Under the pieces are notes generated by a model. That model saw only the letters and a list, made by a program, of their open reading frames with translations. It did not search any database and was not told the origin of the DNA. Shown in pieces: positions 35,459 to 44,298 of a stretch of 64,000 nt of DNA. Each line of letters begins with the position of its first letter. Positions within the stretch are counted from its first letter, which is position 1. The position numbers and the translations under genes were made by a program. The DNA comes from Corynebacterium lipophiloflavum DSM 44291 (GTDB taxonomy: Bacteria > Actinomycetota > Actinomycetes > Mycobacteriales > Mycobacteriaceae): contig NZ_GG667192.1 in the NCBI RefSeq assembly GCF_000159635.1, forward strand, positions 206,800 to 270,799, in the 5' to 3' direction.

Positions 35459-36707
35459 TGCCACGGACCACGTAGTAACGCGAGGTGAACAACCCGGCGA
35501 GCAGCATGCCCCAGAGGATGAATGCGGCAACCCAGGCGTAGCGGAAGTCGCCCCAGGTGTAGGTGCCGTCGGGCGCTGCGGCGTCGAGAAGCAGGCCGAT
35601 GAGCTGCGCGGAAATCATGCCTGTGAAAAAGCCGCCCATGTTGCCCAGGCCCGTGCCGGAGGCGACGATGCTGCGCGGCATTTCCTCGCGGATGGTGTCG
35701 AACCCGAAGTTCGACACCGGCGTGGCCAGGCCCATAATCACGGCGAGCACGATGAGCGCACCGAAGCCGCGGGAAGTGGGGGAGGCGAAAAAGATGATCC
35801 AGGTGGCGCAGTGCAGCGATGCGACCAGCGCTGCGGCAAGGTCGCGGTTTTCGCCCGTGCGCGCTGATAGCGGTGCGAGGCACGGCCCGCCGAGCATTGT
35901 GGTCACGGTGAACACCGTCAGCACCGTCCCCGCCTGGGCGGCGCTTAAGCCCATGCCCTGGATCATCAGCGGCATACCCCACAGCAGGGCAAAGTTGATC
36001 ATGAAGAACATGCCCAGGCCGTGGATGGTGAATGCCTCCCAGCACAGTGGCGAGCGCAGTACGCGAGCAACGATCTGGCGCACCGGGAGTCGCGTTGTCG
36101 CCCCGGTTTTCACCAGCGCGTCGGGCGAATCCGCCACGGCGACAAACGCCGCGAGCGCGACGAGTGTCCCCACCGCGCCGAGTGAGACAAAGGCAACCGT
36201 CCAGCCCCGGGCTTGAAGCAGGTGGAGAAACGGGATCGCCGACAGGAGTTGTCCGAGTTGGCCGGTTGCCGAGGTCAGTTGCGTAAACAGCGGCGTGCGG
36301 CGCATCGGAAACCAGTAGGGCAACAGGCGCAGCGCGGAGAGGAACGCGGTGGCGTCGCCCGCGCCGATGAGCACGCGCGCGGCAATGGCCAGCGGGTAGG
36401 AGTCAGTGAATCCGAGGATGACCTGGCCGGTGGACATGACCAGCGCTCCTGTCACGAGCATGAATCGCGGGCCGCGGTGGTCGATGAGTAGTCCCACCGG
36501 GATCTGCGCCAGCGCGTACACGCCGACCTGCACGGAGGTAAACACTGCGATGCGCGAGGCGTCGACGTCGAAGCGGTCCATTGCGGCGAGCCCCGCCACC
36601 CCGAAGGAGGTTCGCCCCGTCACCGCCACGACGTAGTCGGCCACCGCCGCAAGCCAGATCACTACAGCTCGGGGGGTTACGCGGTCACGGGGGTGGAAAG
36701 AGGACAT
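35445..36707 (-). CDS. MFS transporter
   Basis: The protein has 420 residues and about twelve transmembrane segments. The conserved loop 2-3 motif is present (GLLIDHRGPRFMLV near residue 74). The N-terminal start is MSSFHPRDRVTPRAV. The substrate is not known. Start 36707 follows a TACGTT -10 box by 7 nt on the minus strand, so the transcript is probably leaderless. It is divergent from thrC; only 45 bases lie between the start codons. Confidence 0.82.
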   Translation of the reverse strand: MSSFHPRDRVTPRAVVIWLAAVADYVVAVTGRTSFGVAGLAAMDRFDVDASRIAVFTSVQVGVYALAQIPVGLLIDHRGPRFMLVTGALVMSTGQVILGFTDSYPLAIAARVLIGAGDATAFLSALRLLPYWFPMRRTPLFTQLTSATGQLGQLLSAIPFLHLLQARGWTVAFVSLGAVGTLVALAAFVAVADSPDALVKTGATTRLPVRQIVARVLRSPLCWEAFTIHGLGMFFMINFALLWGMPLMIQGMGLSAAQAGTVLTVFTVTTMLGGPCLAPLSARTGENRDLAAALVASLHCATWIIFFASPTSRGFGALIVLAVIMGLATPVSNFGFDTIREEMPRSIVASGTGLGNMGGFFTGMISAQLIGLLLDAAAPDGTYTWGDFRYAWVAAFILWGMLLAGLFTSRYYVVRGRRAR

Positions 36708-36752
36708 GTGAGTGAACGTACTCCAGGGCCCCGCCTTGTACAGTGGTAGACC
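36708..36752. promoter_or_regulatory. Divergent leaderless promoters of the MFS gene and thrC
   Basis: On the minus strand TACGTT (36720-36715) is 7 nt from the ATG at 36707. On the plus strand TACAGT (36739-36744) is 8 nt from the GTG at 36753. The -35 parts must overlap the opposite promoter, so the two are probably not fired at once. Confidence 0.45.
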
Positions 36753-38204
36753 GTGGATTACATTTCAACGCGCGATTCCAAGGCCTCGGCCGCCAAGTTC
36801 ACCGACATCCTTTTGACGGGCCTTGCTCCCGACGGTGGTCTCTACCTGCCAGCCGTCTACCCGCGCATTACGCCCGAGCTTCTCGACGCTTGGCGCACGC
36901 TTCTCGACGCCCAAGGCTACGCAGCCCTCGCCGCCGAGGTGGTGAAACTCTTCGTCGACGACATCCCGCCGGCGCAGATCGAGGAGATCACCGCGCGCGC
37001 TTACCGCACCCCGGTGTTTTCCACCGAGGAGATCGTCCCGGTAACAAAACTCGATGACGCCCTCTACATCGCGCACCTGTCCGAGGGCCCCACCGCGGCG
37101 TTCAAGGACATCGCGATGCAGCTGCTCGGCGAGCTGTTCGAGTACGAGCTGACGCGCCGCGGCGAGGAGCTCAACATTCTCGGCGCCACCTCCGGCGATA
37201 CCGGATCTTCCGCCGAGCACGCGATGCGCGGGCGCGACAACATCCGCGTGTTCATGCTGACCCCGGCCGGGCGCATGACCGCGTTCCAGCAGGCGCAGAT
37301 GTTCGGCCTTGATGATCCCAACATCTTCAACATCGCCCTCGACGGGGTCTTTGACGACTGCCAGGACGTGGTCAAGGAGGTGTCCGCAGACGCGGCGTTC
37401 AAGGCGAAGTACCGCATTGGGGCAGTCAACTCCATTAACTGGGCGCGACTTCTTGCTCAGACGGTGTACTACATTTCCACTTACCTGCGCGTCACCGAAT
37501 CCAACGACGAGGAGATCTCCTTCTGCGTGCCCACCGGCAACTTCGGCGACATCTGCGCGGGCCATGTGGTCAAGCAGATGGGGCTTCCGATTGACAAGCT
37601 CATCGTGGCCACCAACGAAAATGACGTGCTGCACGACTTCTTCTCCGGCGGCAACTACCGCCCGCGTTCGGCGGCCGAGACCCACGCAACTTCTAGCCCG
37701 TCGATGGACATCTCGCGGGCCTCGAACTTCGAGCGCTTCATTTTCGACGCCACCGGGCGCGACGCAACCGTGACGGAGGAGCTCTTTGCAGTGAAAGCGA
37801 AGCAGGGTGGCTTCTCCGCGGACGATCTCGGCGACCCGGAGTGCATGGAGCGCATCCGCGAGGACTTTGGTTTCCTTTCGGGCACGTCCACCCACGCCGA
37901 CAGGGTGGCCACGATCAAGGCTGTCCACGAGAAGTACGACTACCTGATTGACCCGCACACGGCTGACGGCATGTTTGTCGCGCAAGGCGTGGCGCAGCAG
38001 GTTGACACCCCGATCGTGGTGCTGGAGACAGCGCTGCCGGTGAAGTTTTCGGAGACGATTTCAGAAGCGCTGGGCTTCGCCCCGGACGTGCCGGAGAGGT
38101 TCGCGCACGTCTTGGATGCCGAGCGCCACGTTGTGGACCTGCCCAACGATGCCGATAAGGTGAAGGACTACATTATCGACTCGATCCAGAGCACGGACGT
38201 TTAA
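36753..38204 (+). CDS. thrC: Threonine synthase
   Basis: The protein has 483 residues, the long class of threonine synthase. The PLP lysine is Lys118 in GPTAAFKDIAMQ; GATSGDTGSSAEHA (near residue 150) binds the phosphate. It converts phosphohomoserine to threonine in the last step of the pathway. GTG 36753 gives MDYISTRD and is set by the -10 box. No hom or thrB gene is adjacent. Confidence 0.92.
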   Translation: MDYISTRDSKASAAKFTDILLTGLAPDGGLYLPAVYPRITPELLDAWRTLLDAQGYAALAAEVVKLFVDDIPPAQIEEITARAYRTPVFSTEEIVPVTKLDDALYIAHLSEGPTAAFKDIAMQLLGELFEYELTRRGEELNILGATSGDTGSSAEHAMRGRDNIRVFMLTPAGRMTAFQQAQMFGLDDPNIFNIALDGVFDDCQDVVKEVSADAAFKAKYRIGAVNSINWARLLAQTVYYISTYLRVTESNDEEISFCVPTGNFGDICAGHVVKQMGLPIDKLIVATNENDVLHDFFSGGNYRPRSAAETHATSSPSMDISRASNFERFIFDATGRDATVTEELFAVKAKQGGFSADDLGDPECMERIREDFGFLSGTSTHADRVATIKAVHEKYDYLIDPHTADGMFVAQGVAQQVDTPIVVLETALPVKFSETISEALGFAPDVPERFAHVLDAERHVVDLPNDADKVKDYIIDSIQSTDV

Positions 38205-38229
38205 CGCTTGAGTTTCAAGGGGGCAAGTT

Positions 38230-38358
38230 ATGGCACAGGAGCAGTTCGCGGGCAAGGAGTACTTCGCGGAATTCGACCCGGAGAAGTTCATCAACGACCT
38301 GAAGAATAACCAGGCTGAGAACGACGACACCCAGGAAAGCCTCAGTGAGCAGTCCTAA
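38230..38358 (+). CDS. 42-residue small protein
   Basis: The ATG at 38230, 6 nt after a AAGGGGGC ribosome site, opens a frame of 42 codons ending with TAA at 38356-38358. The product is acidic and hydrophilic with two amphipathic-looking parts (QFAGKEYFAEFDPEKF and LKNNQAENDD). Its last 14 bases overlap the start of the protease gene in another frame. The ribosome site and the overlap are the main support. The function is unknown. Confidence 0.55.
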   Translation: MAQEQFAGKEYFAEFDPEKFINDLKNNQAENDDTQESLSEQS

Positions 38359-39328
38359 TCCGCAATCGGCGCGGCACGCGGCCCCGGTGCGGGGCGTCGG
38401 GATTGGAGCCTGGACGACGATCCTGGTCATCACCCTGTTCACGGTTGCGATGATCGTGTGGGCGGGGATCAACGCGTCGCAGTTTCCGACCGCCACCATC
38501 CAACAGCGCCAGGCGCTCGAGGCCGTGCAGACCCCGGGCGACAACGCCGGCGCCCCGCCACCGGCCCCGGCGGAGGTCCCTGCGGGCGAGGTGGTCAACG
38601 TCGTTCGCATGCCCAGCTTCGCCCTGTGGGCGCCGGGCACGCTGATCCAATCCACGGATCACTACCCGCGCCCCGGCGAGGCCTTTACCGCGCAGTCGTG
38701 CACCGTCGCGTTTTCCTTCAGCAACGCCGAGGGCCGGAATTTCGCCGTCACGGCTGGCCACTGCGGTCGCGAGGGGGATCTGGTGTGGCCGACAAACGCG
38801 ACCACGGTGCAGGACTACGCGACCGAGGTGGGTCACTTCATTTACTCGGGCCTCTACAGCGAAGGCGCGCCGGATATTGACGTTGCCGTGATCGAGATCA
38901 CGGACCCGCAGCGGTACATGTCGCTGGTGGGCGACCCGATCGAGACCGGGGTCGCGCAAGATTTGGCTACCCCGCCGGGCTACATCTGCAAAACGGGAGG
39001 CACCACCGGTTACACCTGTGGGCAGTTCCAGGAGACGGGCCGCGTGCAGATCATCACGACCGATTCCGACTCCACCCGGGAAACCAAGGGCGACATCGCC
39101 GCGGTTTGCGCGGCCAAGGGAGATTCGGGCGGACCGGTGTTCCAGGACGTCAACGGGCGCGCCACCATCATCGGCGTCGTTTCCGGCACCGAGGCGGGCC
39201 GTTCAGCGGAGGAGTGCTACGAGGGGATGGACAACCCGAGGCTGATGTCGTACTCGAACATGGAGCAGACGATGCAGGTCATCAACGCTGTCGTGCCGGA
39301 CGCGGTGTGGGAGATTCGCAGCATCTAA
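38345..39328 (+). CDS. Trypsin-like serine protease, membrane-anchored
   Basis: The protein has 327 residues. A transmembrane segment (about 24-46) is followed by a Pro-rich linker and an S1-family domain. The triad is His139 (VTAGHCG), Asp179 (DIDVAVIE) and Ser261 (KGDSGGP). Cysteines at CTVAF and CGREG and at ICKTGG and TCGQF suit disulfides. It should cut proteins outside the membrane. The GTG at 38345 overlaps the end of the 42-residue gene. The convergent gene at 39325 also encodes a membrane-anchored protein. Confidence 0.82.
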   Translation: MSSPNPQSARHAAPVRGVGIGAWTTILVITLFTVAMIVWAGINASQFPTATIQQRQALEAVQTPGDNAGAPPPAPAEVPAGEVVNVVRMPSFALWAPGTLIQSTDHYPRPGEAFTAQSCTVAFSFSNAEGRNFAVTAGHCGREGDLVWPTNATTVQDYATEVGHFIYSGLYSEGAPDIDVAVIEITDPQRYMSLVGDPIETGVAQDLATPPGYICKTGGTTGYTCGQFQETGRVQIITTDSDSTRETKGDIAAVCAAKGDSGGPVFQDVNGRATIIGVVSGTEAGRSAEECYEGMDNPRLMSYSNMEQTMQVINAVVPDAVWEIRSI

Positions 39329-40116
39329 CCGCGCCGCTGTGCGTCCCACTTTTCGCGGAATGCCTTTCCGGTGGGGTCTTCGAAGTACTCGTCCGGCCGG
39401 TCGACGCGTGGACCGTACTTCTCCTGCACGCGGACTTTTTCGGGGTCGTAAGCGGTGAGAACAAGCTGGTCGGTGGGTGCTACCGGTTCAAGGTCATCCC
39501 AGCTGTCGACGATCGCATCGGCAGCGGCGGTGGAATTGCTGAACCAGGTCATGGCCACCATGTGCTCAGCGGGGCGGCCGGGGTGGAAGTAGAAGGACAC
39601 GGAGTCGGTCGTGCCGGCCAAGGCGTCGGTGACGTAGCTCTCAATGGCCGCCGGGCCGGGGGAGTTGTAGCAGTATCCCCAGAGGTTGATGCGCAGGTTG
39701 TCCTGCGTGCGCACCGTCATGTTGTCGACGCAGTTTTGCTGGAGAAGGCGCGAGACGTGGCCCGAGAATTCCGCCAGGCCGGCCTCCGCAGTGTCTGTCA
39801 TCGTTCCGGTGAGTGTCACGCCCGTCGACGTTCGCGCGGTGGCGGCGTCCGCGATCAGGTAGGTGCGCACGGACGCGTCGACGTTGTCCGCGCTCGTTTC
39901 CACTGGGTTGAACGGCCGCAGCGGCTTGCCGACGCTCGGGGGAGCGTCCTCGTGAGAGCTCGCCGTGTCTGCCAGGACAATGCCGCCGGCGATCAGCCCG
40001 ATGAGCACGGCGCCGTAAGCGACGGTGAACACCGGCGCGGGCAGCGCGCGCAGCAGCCGGGTGTTGGCGTCGACGGGCTCGTTAGCTGGGGCGTCGGCAA
40101 GCTGGGGCTCGGTCAT
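39325..40116 (-). CDS. Membrane-anchored protein of unknown function
   Basis: The protein has 263 residues. A transmembrane segment lies near residues 33-53 (VAYGAVLIGLIAGGIVLA), and the rest should be outside. That part has a cysteine pair (QQNCVDN and YCYNSPG), which may bond. I do not recognise the fold. ATG 40116 gives MTEPQLADAP; a TTG at 40128 is also in frame. A TAGAAT box lies 11 nt upstream. It ends 4 nt inside the protease gene on the other strand. Confidence 0.6.
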   Translation of the reverse strand: MTEPQLADAPANEPVDANTRLLRALPAPVFTVAYGAVLIGLIAGGIVLADTASSHEDAPPSVGKPLRPFNPVETSADNVDASVRTYLIADAATARTSTGVTLTGTMTDTAEAGLAEFSGHVSRLLQQNCVDNMTVRTQDNLRINLWGYCYNSPGPAAIESYVTDALAGTTDSVSFYFHPGRPAEHMVAMTWFSNSTAAADAIVDSWDDLEPVAPTDQLVLTAYDPEKVRVQEKYGPRVDRPDEYFEDPTGKAFREKWDAQRRG

Positions 40117-40150
40117 GATGGTTGGCAATTCTAACCCACGGTTGCGGCGT

Positions 40151-40156
40151 TACACT
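40151..40156 (+). promoter_or_regulatory. -10 box (TACACT), leaderless
   Basis: TACACT ends 6 nt before the ATG at 40163. Confidence 0.45.
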
Positions 40157-40162
40157 TGAACC

Positions 40163-40687
40163 ATGCCCATTCCCGAGTTCATCGTTGCCATGCGCGAAAA
40201 GATCGGCACGGATCTGATGTGGCTGCCGTCGGTGGCAGCGATTGTGTTGCGCGACTCGACCACCGATTCGCCCTGGGCGGTGCCCGATGTGCTGCTGGTG
40301 AAGCGCTCCGATAACGGCGAGTGGACGCCGGTGACGGGGATCTGCGATCCGGGCGAGGAGCCGCACCACGCCGCCGAGCGCGAGGTGCTCGAGGAGACCG
40401 GTGTCGTCGCGCGGTCGGTGGCGCTGCTTGGCGTGGGGTCGGTGGGGCCGATCACCCACCTCAATGGGGACCGCGCCTCGTACATGTCGGTGCAGCTGCG
40501 CCTGGAGGCGGACGACCCGGCCGCGCAGCCCGTGGTGGGCGACGATGAGTCCGTCGACGTCGGGTGGTTTCCGATCTCCTCGATGCCGGTGACGGACCCG
40601 AAATGGCGCCTGGTGATCGCGGACGCTGCTTCGCAACGCCGCCACCCCGCGCAGTTCGTGCCCCGGCTGGGGCTGGCGAAGCGCTGA
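40163..40687 (+). CDS. NUDIX hydrolase
   Basis: The protein has 174 residues. The Nudix box is complete at residues 59-81 (G-x5-E-x7-R-E-x-x-E-E-x-G; seen as GICDPGEEP and REVLEETG). It should hydrolyse a nucleoside diphosphate linked to another group, using metal ions. The substrate is unknown. Its stop codon overlaps the start of the GH25-like gene (TGATG), so the two are coupled. Confidence 0.85.
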   Translation: MPIPEFIVAMREKIGTDLMWLPSVAAIVLRDSTTDSPWAVPDVLLVKRSDNGEWTPVTGICDPGEEPHHAAEREVLEETGVVARSVALLGVGSVGPITHLNGDRASYMSVQLRLEADDPAAQPVVGDDESVDVGWFPISSMPVTDPKWRLVIADAASQRRHPAQFVPRLGLAKR

Positions 40688-41259
40688 TGCGTTTCGGTAT
40701 CGACGTCTCCGAGCACCAAGACGGGTTGTCACTGGCCGCCTCGGGCGCATCATTCGCGGTGCTGCGCACGACGGACGGCACCTACCGCGACCACGTTTTC
40801 GCATCCCACCTCGCCGATGCGCTCAGCGCCGGCATCGAGGTGGAAACCTACCACTACCTGCGCAGCCCCTCCGAGGGCACGAGCGTGGGCGAGCAGGTCG
40901 AGGCGAGCCTTGCCGTGCTGGGTGGCCTGCGCGTGCCCATGTGGCTCGACTGCGAGACCCTGGCGGGGCTTTCACTTGACGACGTCACCCGAGCGCACGC
41001 CCTCTTCACCTCCGCGGGCGTGCCCGTTGCCGGCATCTACACGTCGCGCCGCTGGTGGCGCTGGCGCATGCTCGGTGCCGACACGCGGCCCTTCGGCAAG
41101 CTGTGGCTGGCGGAGTACGGAGCCGACGACGGAGGCTACCCCGGTGATGTGGCGTGGCCGAAGGCGGTGGGCAAGCAGGTGGCAGCGATGTGGCAGTTCA
41201 CCTCGCGCGGGCGCGTGCCCGGATACGGGGGCGACGTCGATGTAAACGCGCGGCGCTAG
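40687..41259 (+). CDS. GH25-like glycoside hydrolase without a signal peptide
   Basis: The protein has 190 residues and matches the GH25 lysozyme pattern: FGIDVSEHQ (Asp6), ETYHYLRSP, WLDCET with Asp88 and Glu90, GIYTSRRWW and the terminal QFTSRGRVPGYGG. GH25 enzymes cut peptidoglycan, but here there is no signal peptide or transmembrane segment. Its start overlaps the NUDIX stop by 1 nt and its end carries the -10 box of the next gene. It could act after cell lysis, or have another role. Confidence 0.75.
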   Translation: MRFGIDVSEHQDGLSLAASGASFAVLRTTDGTYRDHVFASHLADALSAGIEVETYHYLRSPSEGTSVGEQVEASLAVLGGLRVPMWLDCETLAGLSLDDVTRAHALFTSAGVPVAGIYTSRRWWRWRMLGADTRPFGKLWLAEYGADDGGYPGDVAWPKAVGKQVAAMWQFTSRGRVPGYGGDVDVNARR

Positions 41260-41262
41260 AGT
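41257..41262 (+). promoter_or_regulatory. -10 box (TAGAGT), leaderless
   Basis: TAGAGT ends 7 nt before the ATG at 41270; its first three bases are the stop of the GH25-like gene. Confidence 0.45.
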
Positions 41263-41269
41263 GCAGGGC

Positions 41270-42190
41270 ATGAAGATTCTCATTGTGGGTGCCGGCGGCG
41301 TCGGCGGGTATTTCGGCGGGCTGCTCGCGAAGGCGGGGCAAGAGGTTGGGTTCATTGCGCGCGGGGACACGCTTGACGCGTTGCGCGGCTCCGGGCTGCG
41401 GTTGACCAGCCCGGAGGGGTCAACCACCGTGACGGATTTCGCGGCGGGTCAGGGCGCTGAGGAGGTCGTCGACAAGCTGGGCGGCGTCGATGTGGTCATC
41501 GTCGCGTCTAAGGCGCTTGCCGGCAACGCCACCTTCGCGGACGTGGACACTTTGCCCGACGTGCCGGTAGTGACAACGTACAACTCCGTTCAGGTGCACT
41601 TTGACGCCGCGGAGGTGTTCGGGGCCGAGCGCGTGCTCGCCGGGGTCGTGCGCGGCTACATGACCCGCACCGCGCCAGCGCAGATCACGCTCAACCCCGG
41701 GCCACTGTCGCTTAGCTTCGGGTTGCTTCCCGGGGTCACCGAGACGCCTGAAGTTGCGCCTTTGCTTGTCGACGCCCTGAAGAACGCCGGGATCGGTTCG
41801 AAGTACCACGGCGCTGACGGGGTCGTGTTGACCGATGTGTGGATGAAGGCGATGTTCGTCGCCACCACGGGCGTGCTCGGGGCGGTGGCGCAACGGCCGC
41901 TCGGCTACCTGCGTACCGAGCTGCGGCCACAGCTTAGGGGCCTGATGGAGGAAGTCTTCGCCGCGGGCCGCGCGCTAGGGGTGGACTTGAGCGACGACGC
42001 CGTGGAGACGAACCTCGCGTTTTGCGACGCGCAGTACGAGCAGGCGACGAGCTCCATGCACCGCGATATTGCGGCGGGCTTGCCCAATGAGCTGGACGCG
42101 CAGGTGGGGGCGCTGAGGCGGATGGCGCGGCGCGGCGGCGTCGAGACACCGCTGCTGGACATTGTGTACGCGCTTGCTCTGACGCGCTAG
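41270..42190 (+). CDS. ApbA/PanE-like ketopantoate reductase family protein
   Basis: The protein has 306 residues. The NADPH-binding motif GAGGVGGYFGG starts at residue 7, the family Lys193 is in DVWMKAMF, and a C-terminal helical domain follows. The family includes 2-dehydropantoate 2-reductase (panE), which makes pantoate for coenzyme A. Paralogues are common, so panE is not certain. Confidence 0.8.
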   Translation: MKILIVGAGGVGGYFGGLLAKAGQEVGFIARGDTLDALRGSGLRLTSPEGSTTVTDFAAGQGAEEVVDKLGGVDVVIVASKALAGNATFADVDTLPDVPVVTTYNSVQVHFDAAEVFGAERVLAGVVRGYMTRTAPAQITLNPGPLSLSFGLLPGVTETPEVAPLLVDALKNAGIGSKYHGADGVVLTDVWMKAMFVATTGVLGAVAQRPLGYLRTELRPQLRGLMEEVFAAGRALGVDLSDDAVETNLAFCDAQYEQATSSMHRDIAAGLPNELDAQVGALRRMARRGGVETPLLDIVYALALTR

Positions 42191-42251
42191 ATGTATGCCT
42201 GCCGCCGGGCTACAATATCAGTGATACGTCATCAAAAGAACGGGAGAAGCA

Positions 42252-42785
42252 GTGAACATCGGAATCTTTCTCGGGTCCATTCGCGAAGGTCGCACGGTAA
42301 TCGACGTAGCAACGTGGGTGATGCAGCAGCTTCACGCGCGTGCCGACGCCCACACCTACCACTTGATCGACCTGTTGGAGCAGGACCTCAACCCGAACAC
42401 CGCCGCTCCGCCGAAAGGGGTCAAAGACGGTGCCTACGCCGATGAGAAGACCCGTGCCTGGGCCAAACTGATCGGTGGCTTCGACGCATTCATCTTCGTC
42501 ACCGCCGAGTACTACGCCTCCGTTCCCGGCCCGATGAAGGACGCCTTCGACCTTCTCTACGCCGAGTGGACGGGCAAACCAGTCGCCCTCGTCGGCTACG
42601 GCTCCGACGGCGCGTCCACCTCGCGCAAGCACTGGGCCGACATTTTCAACCGCGTGGGGATGAAGCTCGTTTCCACGCAGGCAGGTTTCTCCTTCAAGGA
42701 CCACTTCCCGGAGTCGACGTTCACCCCGGGGGAGCCGGGCGGAGAGTTGGTTAACTCCATCGCAGACGAGCTCACCGCCGCCTAG
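42252..42785 (+). CDS. NADPH-dependent FMN reductase family protein
   Basis: The protein has 177 residues with a flavodoxin-like fold. The phosphate-binding motif LGSIREGR is near residue 5, and AEYYASVPGPMKDAFD (near 80) holds the flavin-proximal loop. Likely uses NAD(P)H to reduce flavin or quinone-like substrates. GTG 42252 is preceded by GGGAGAAG. Confidence 0.82.
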   Translation: MNIGIFLGSIREGRTVIDVATWVMQQLHARADAHTYHLIDLLEQDLNPNTAAPPKGVKDGAYADEKTRAWAKLIGGFDAFIFVTAEYYASVPGPMKDAFDLLYAEWTGKPVALVGYGSDGASTSRKHWADIFNRVGMKLVSTQAGFSFKDHFPESTFTPGEPGGELVNSIADELTAA

Positions 42786-42990
42786 AACGCAGCAAGGGCC
42801 CGGGTGCCTCGCCTTCGTGTGCTGGACCGCGCACCGAAAAAGGTCGCAGCGCACGGAATCGAAGGGGTAGCACCTCACGGCGACGACCTGTCTCACCCTT
42901 GGGAAGGGGAGCCGGCTGCGAACAAACCCATCCTCGAGACAGTGCGCCGTGGGTGTCCCCAGCGATTGTCAGGGCCAACGCGGGCCCAAG

Positions 42991-42996
42991 TACGCT
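42991..42996 (+). promoter_or_regulatory. -10 box (TACGCT), leaderless
   Basis: TACGCT ends 6 nt before the ATG at 43003. In the 217 bases upstream, after the FMN reductase gene, I see no other element. Confidence 0.4.
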
Positions 42997-43002
42997 AGGG
43001 AC

Positions 43003-43449
43003 ATGGCTAAATCCCTGGGGCGAGACCCCGAGATCGACGAGTTTGGAACCTACGCCGGGCAAAACCTCGGCCTCCCGGAGTCCGGTCCAGGTGCGCAAGC
43101 CTCCGTCGCCCGCCGCGCCGGGGCAGTCGCCATCGACTGGGGCATCTGCTGGGTTACGGCCGCGTTCGTGCGCGTCAACACCGACGCGCTCGGCGACACG
43201 GCAACCCTGACCTACCTGCTGTGGCTCGCGCTGGGAATCCTCTGCGGCTGGCTGCTGGCGCGCACCCCGGGCATGATGGCGCTGGGCATGGGCGTGGCGC
43301 GTGTCGACGCCCCACACCAACGCGTCGGACTCTGGCGCGCCGCCGTACGCACGCTTCTGACCGGGTTCATCCTGCCCGCCGCCATGGTTGATGCCAACGG
43401 CCGCGGCATGCACGACCGTGCTACGGGAACCACTGTGATTCGTAGCTGA
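43003..43449 (+). CDS. RDD family membrane protein
   Basis: The protein has 148 residues. After a soluble start of about 35 residues come an RDD-like arginine and aspartate (RRAGAVAIDW) in the first membrane segment and two more hydrophobic segments. The C-terminal HDRATGTTVI motif is typical. The role is unknown. In Corynebacterium glutamicum an RDD gene lies by glnA; here no glnA follows. Confidence 0.8.
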   Translation: MAKSLGRDPEIDEFGTYAGQNLGLPESGPGAQASVARRAGAVAIDWGICWVTAAFVRVNTDALGDTATLTYLLWLALGILCGWLLARTPGMMALGMGVARVDAPHQRVGLWRAAVRTLLTGFILPAAMVDANGRGMHDRATGTTVIRS

Positions 43450-43475
43450 GGGCGTCGAGAAGCAGGCTTGGTGCG

Positions 43476-44264
43476 CTACTTGCCCTGGCGCTGCTGCATG
43501 CGGCGCATCTTGCGGTTCATCCCCGACATCGACTGCGCGCCCTTCGGCAGCGGGCCGCCGGGCAGGCCAGCCGGCTGGCCCGGCCGCGAGCGCGCATCCA
43601 TCGCGTCAAGCTTGGTGGACAAGGCGTAGACCTCGTCCTTTTTGTAGTTCTTCGGCAGCTTCAGCAGCGTCTTCTGGAGGTCGCGGATGCTGGTCTGGCC
43701 TTCGCCGTCGCCGACGAAGACCTCGTGGATGGGCACCCCGGCCAAAAGGCGGTCGACGCGCTTGCGCTCCTTGGCCATCAGTGGCTTGAGGCGGTTGACG
43801 TTGCCCTCACCGACAAGCACCACGCCCGGGTTGCCCACGACACGGTGGACCGTGTCCAGCTGCGGGTTCGCGGCCACCGCGGTCTTGGTCACCCATACAA
43901 TGCCCATGGTGTTGCGCATGTTCTCCAGCGACCACGCAGCAGCGCCCGGGGTGTCGGCGACCTCGGCGTACATCGAGGCCTCCAGGCGGCGCGAGAACAC
44001 GAACATCGCCAGCACCGCGCCGAGCAGCAGGCCCGGGATCAGCATGAACCACTCGGCGTTGAACAGAAGGCCGATGAGGAAGAACAGCAGGCCCACGCCG
44101 AGCACGCACAAGATCATCAGCGGGATGAGCTTGTTGTCGCGCTCTCGCTGCATGTTGAACGCCTGCCAGATCTGACCGCGGGTGTTCTTGCGCTGAGCGC
44201 GTTTCGCGGCGCGTTCTTGCCTCTTCGCAGCCTTACGCGCTGCCTTGTCCTTGGGATCTGCCAT
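43476..44264 (-). CDS. DUF4191 membrane protein
   Basis: The protein has 262 residues. A very basic start (about 1-40), two adjacent transmembrane segments (about 48-90), and a soluble domain with GIVWVTKTAVAANPQL and VVGNPGVVLVGEG follow the DUF4191 pattern (Rv2219 in Mycobacterium tuberculosis). It ends in a basic tail (MNRKMRRMQQRQ). ATG 44264 follows TAGAGT by 7 nt. The function is unknown; in relatives the gene is next to lipA. Confidence 0.8.
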   Translation of the reverse strand: MADPKDKAARKAAKRQERAAKRAQRKNTRGQIWQAFNMQRERDNKLIPLMILCVLGVGLLFFLIGLLFNAEWFMLIPGLLLGAVLAMFVFSRRLEASMYAEVADTPGAAAWSLENMRNTMGIVWVTKTAVAANPQLDTVHRVVGNPGVVLVGEGNVNRLKPLMAKERKRVDRLLAGVPIHEVFVGDGEGQTSIRDLQKTLLKLPKNYKKDEVYALSTKLDAMDARSRPGQPAGLPGGPLPKGAQSMSGMNRKMRRMQQRQGK

Positions 44265-44298
44265 GACTCCTACTCTATTCCACGGGATTGGGAAGCGG

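Noticed and set aside
42786-43002. Regulatory site for glutamine synthetase near the RDD gene
   Set aside because: No glnA gene follows and no AmtR-type site could be seen; only a -10 box for the RDD gene is supported.
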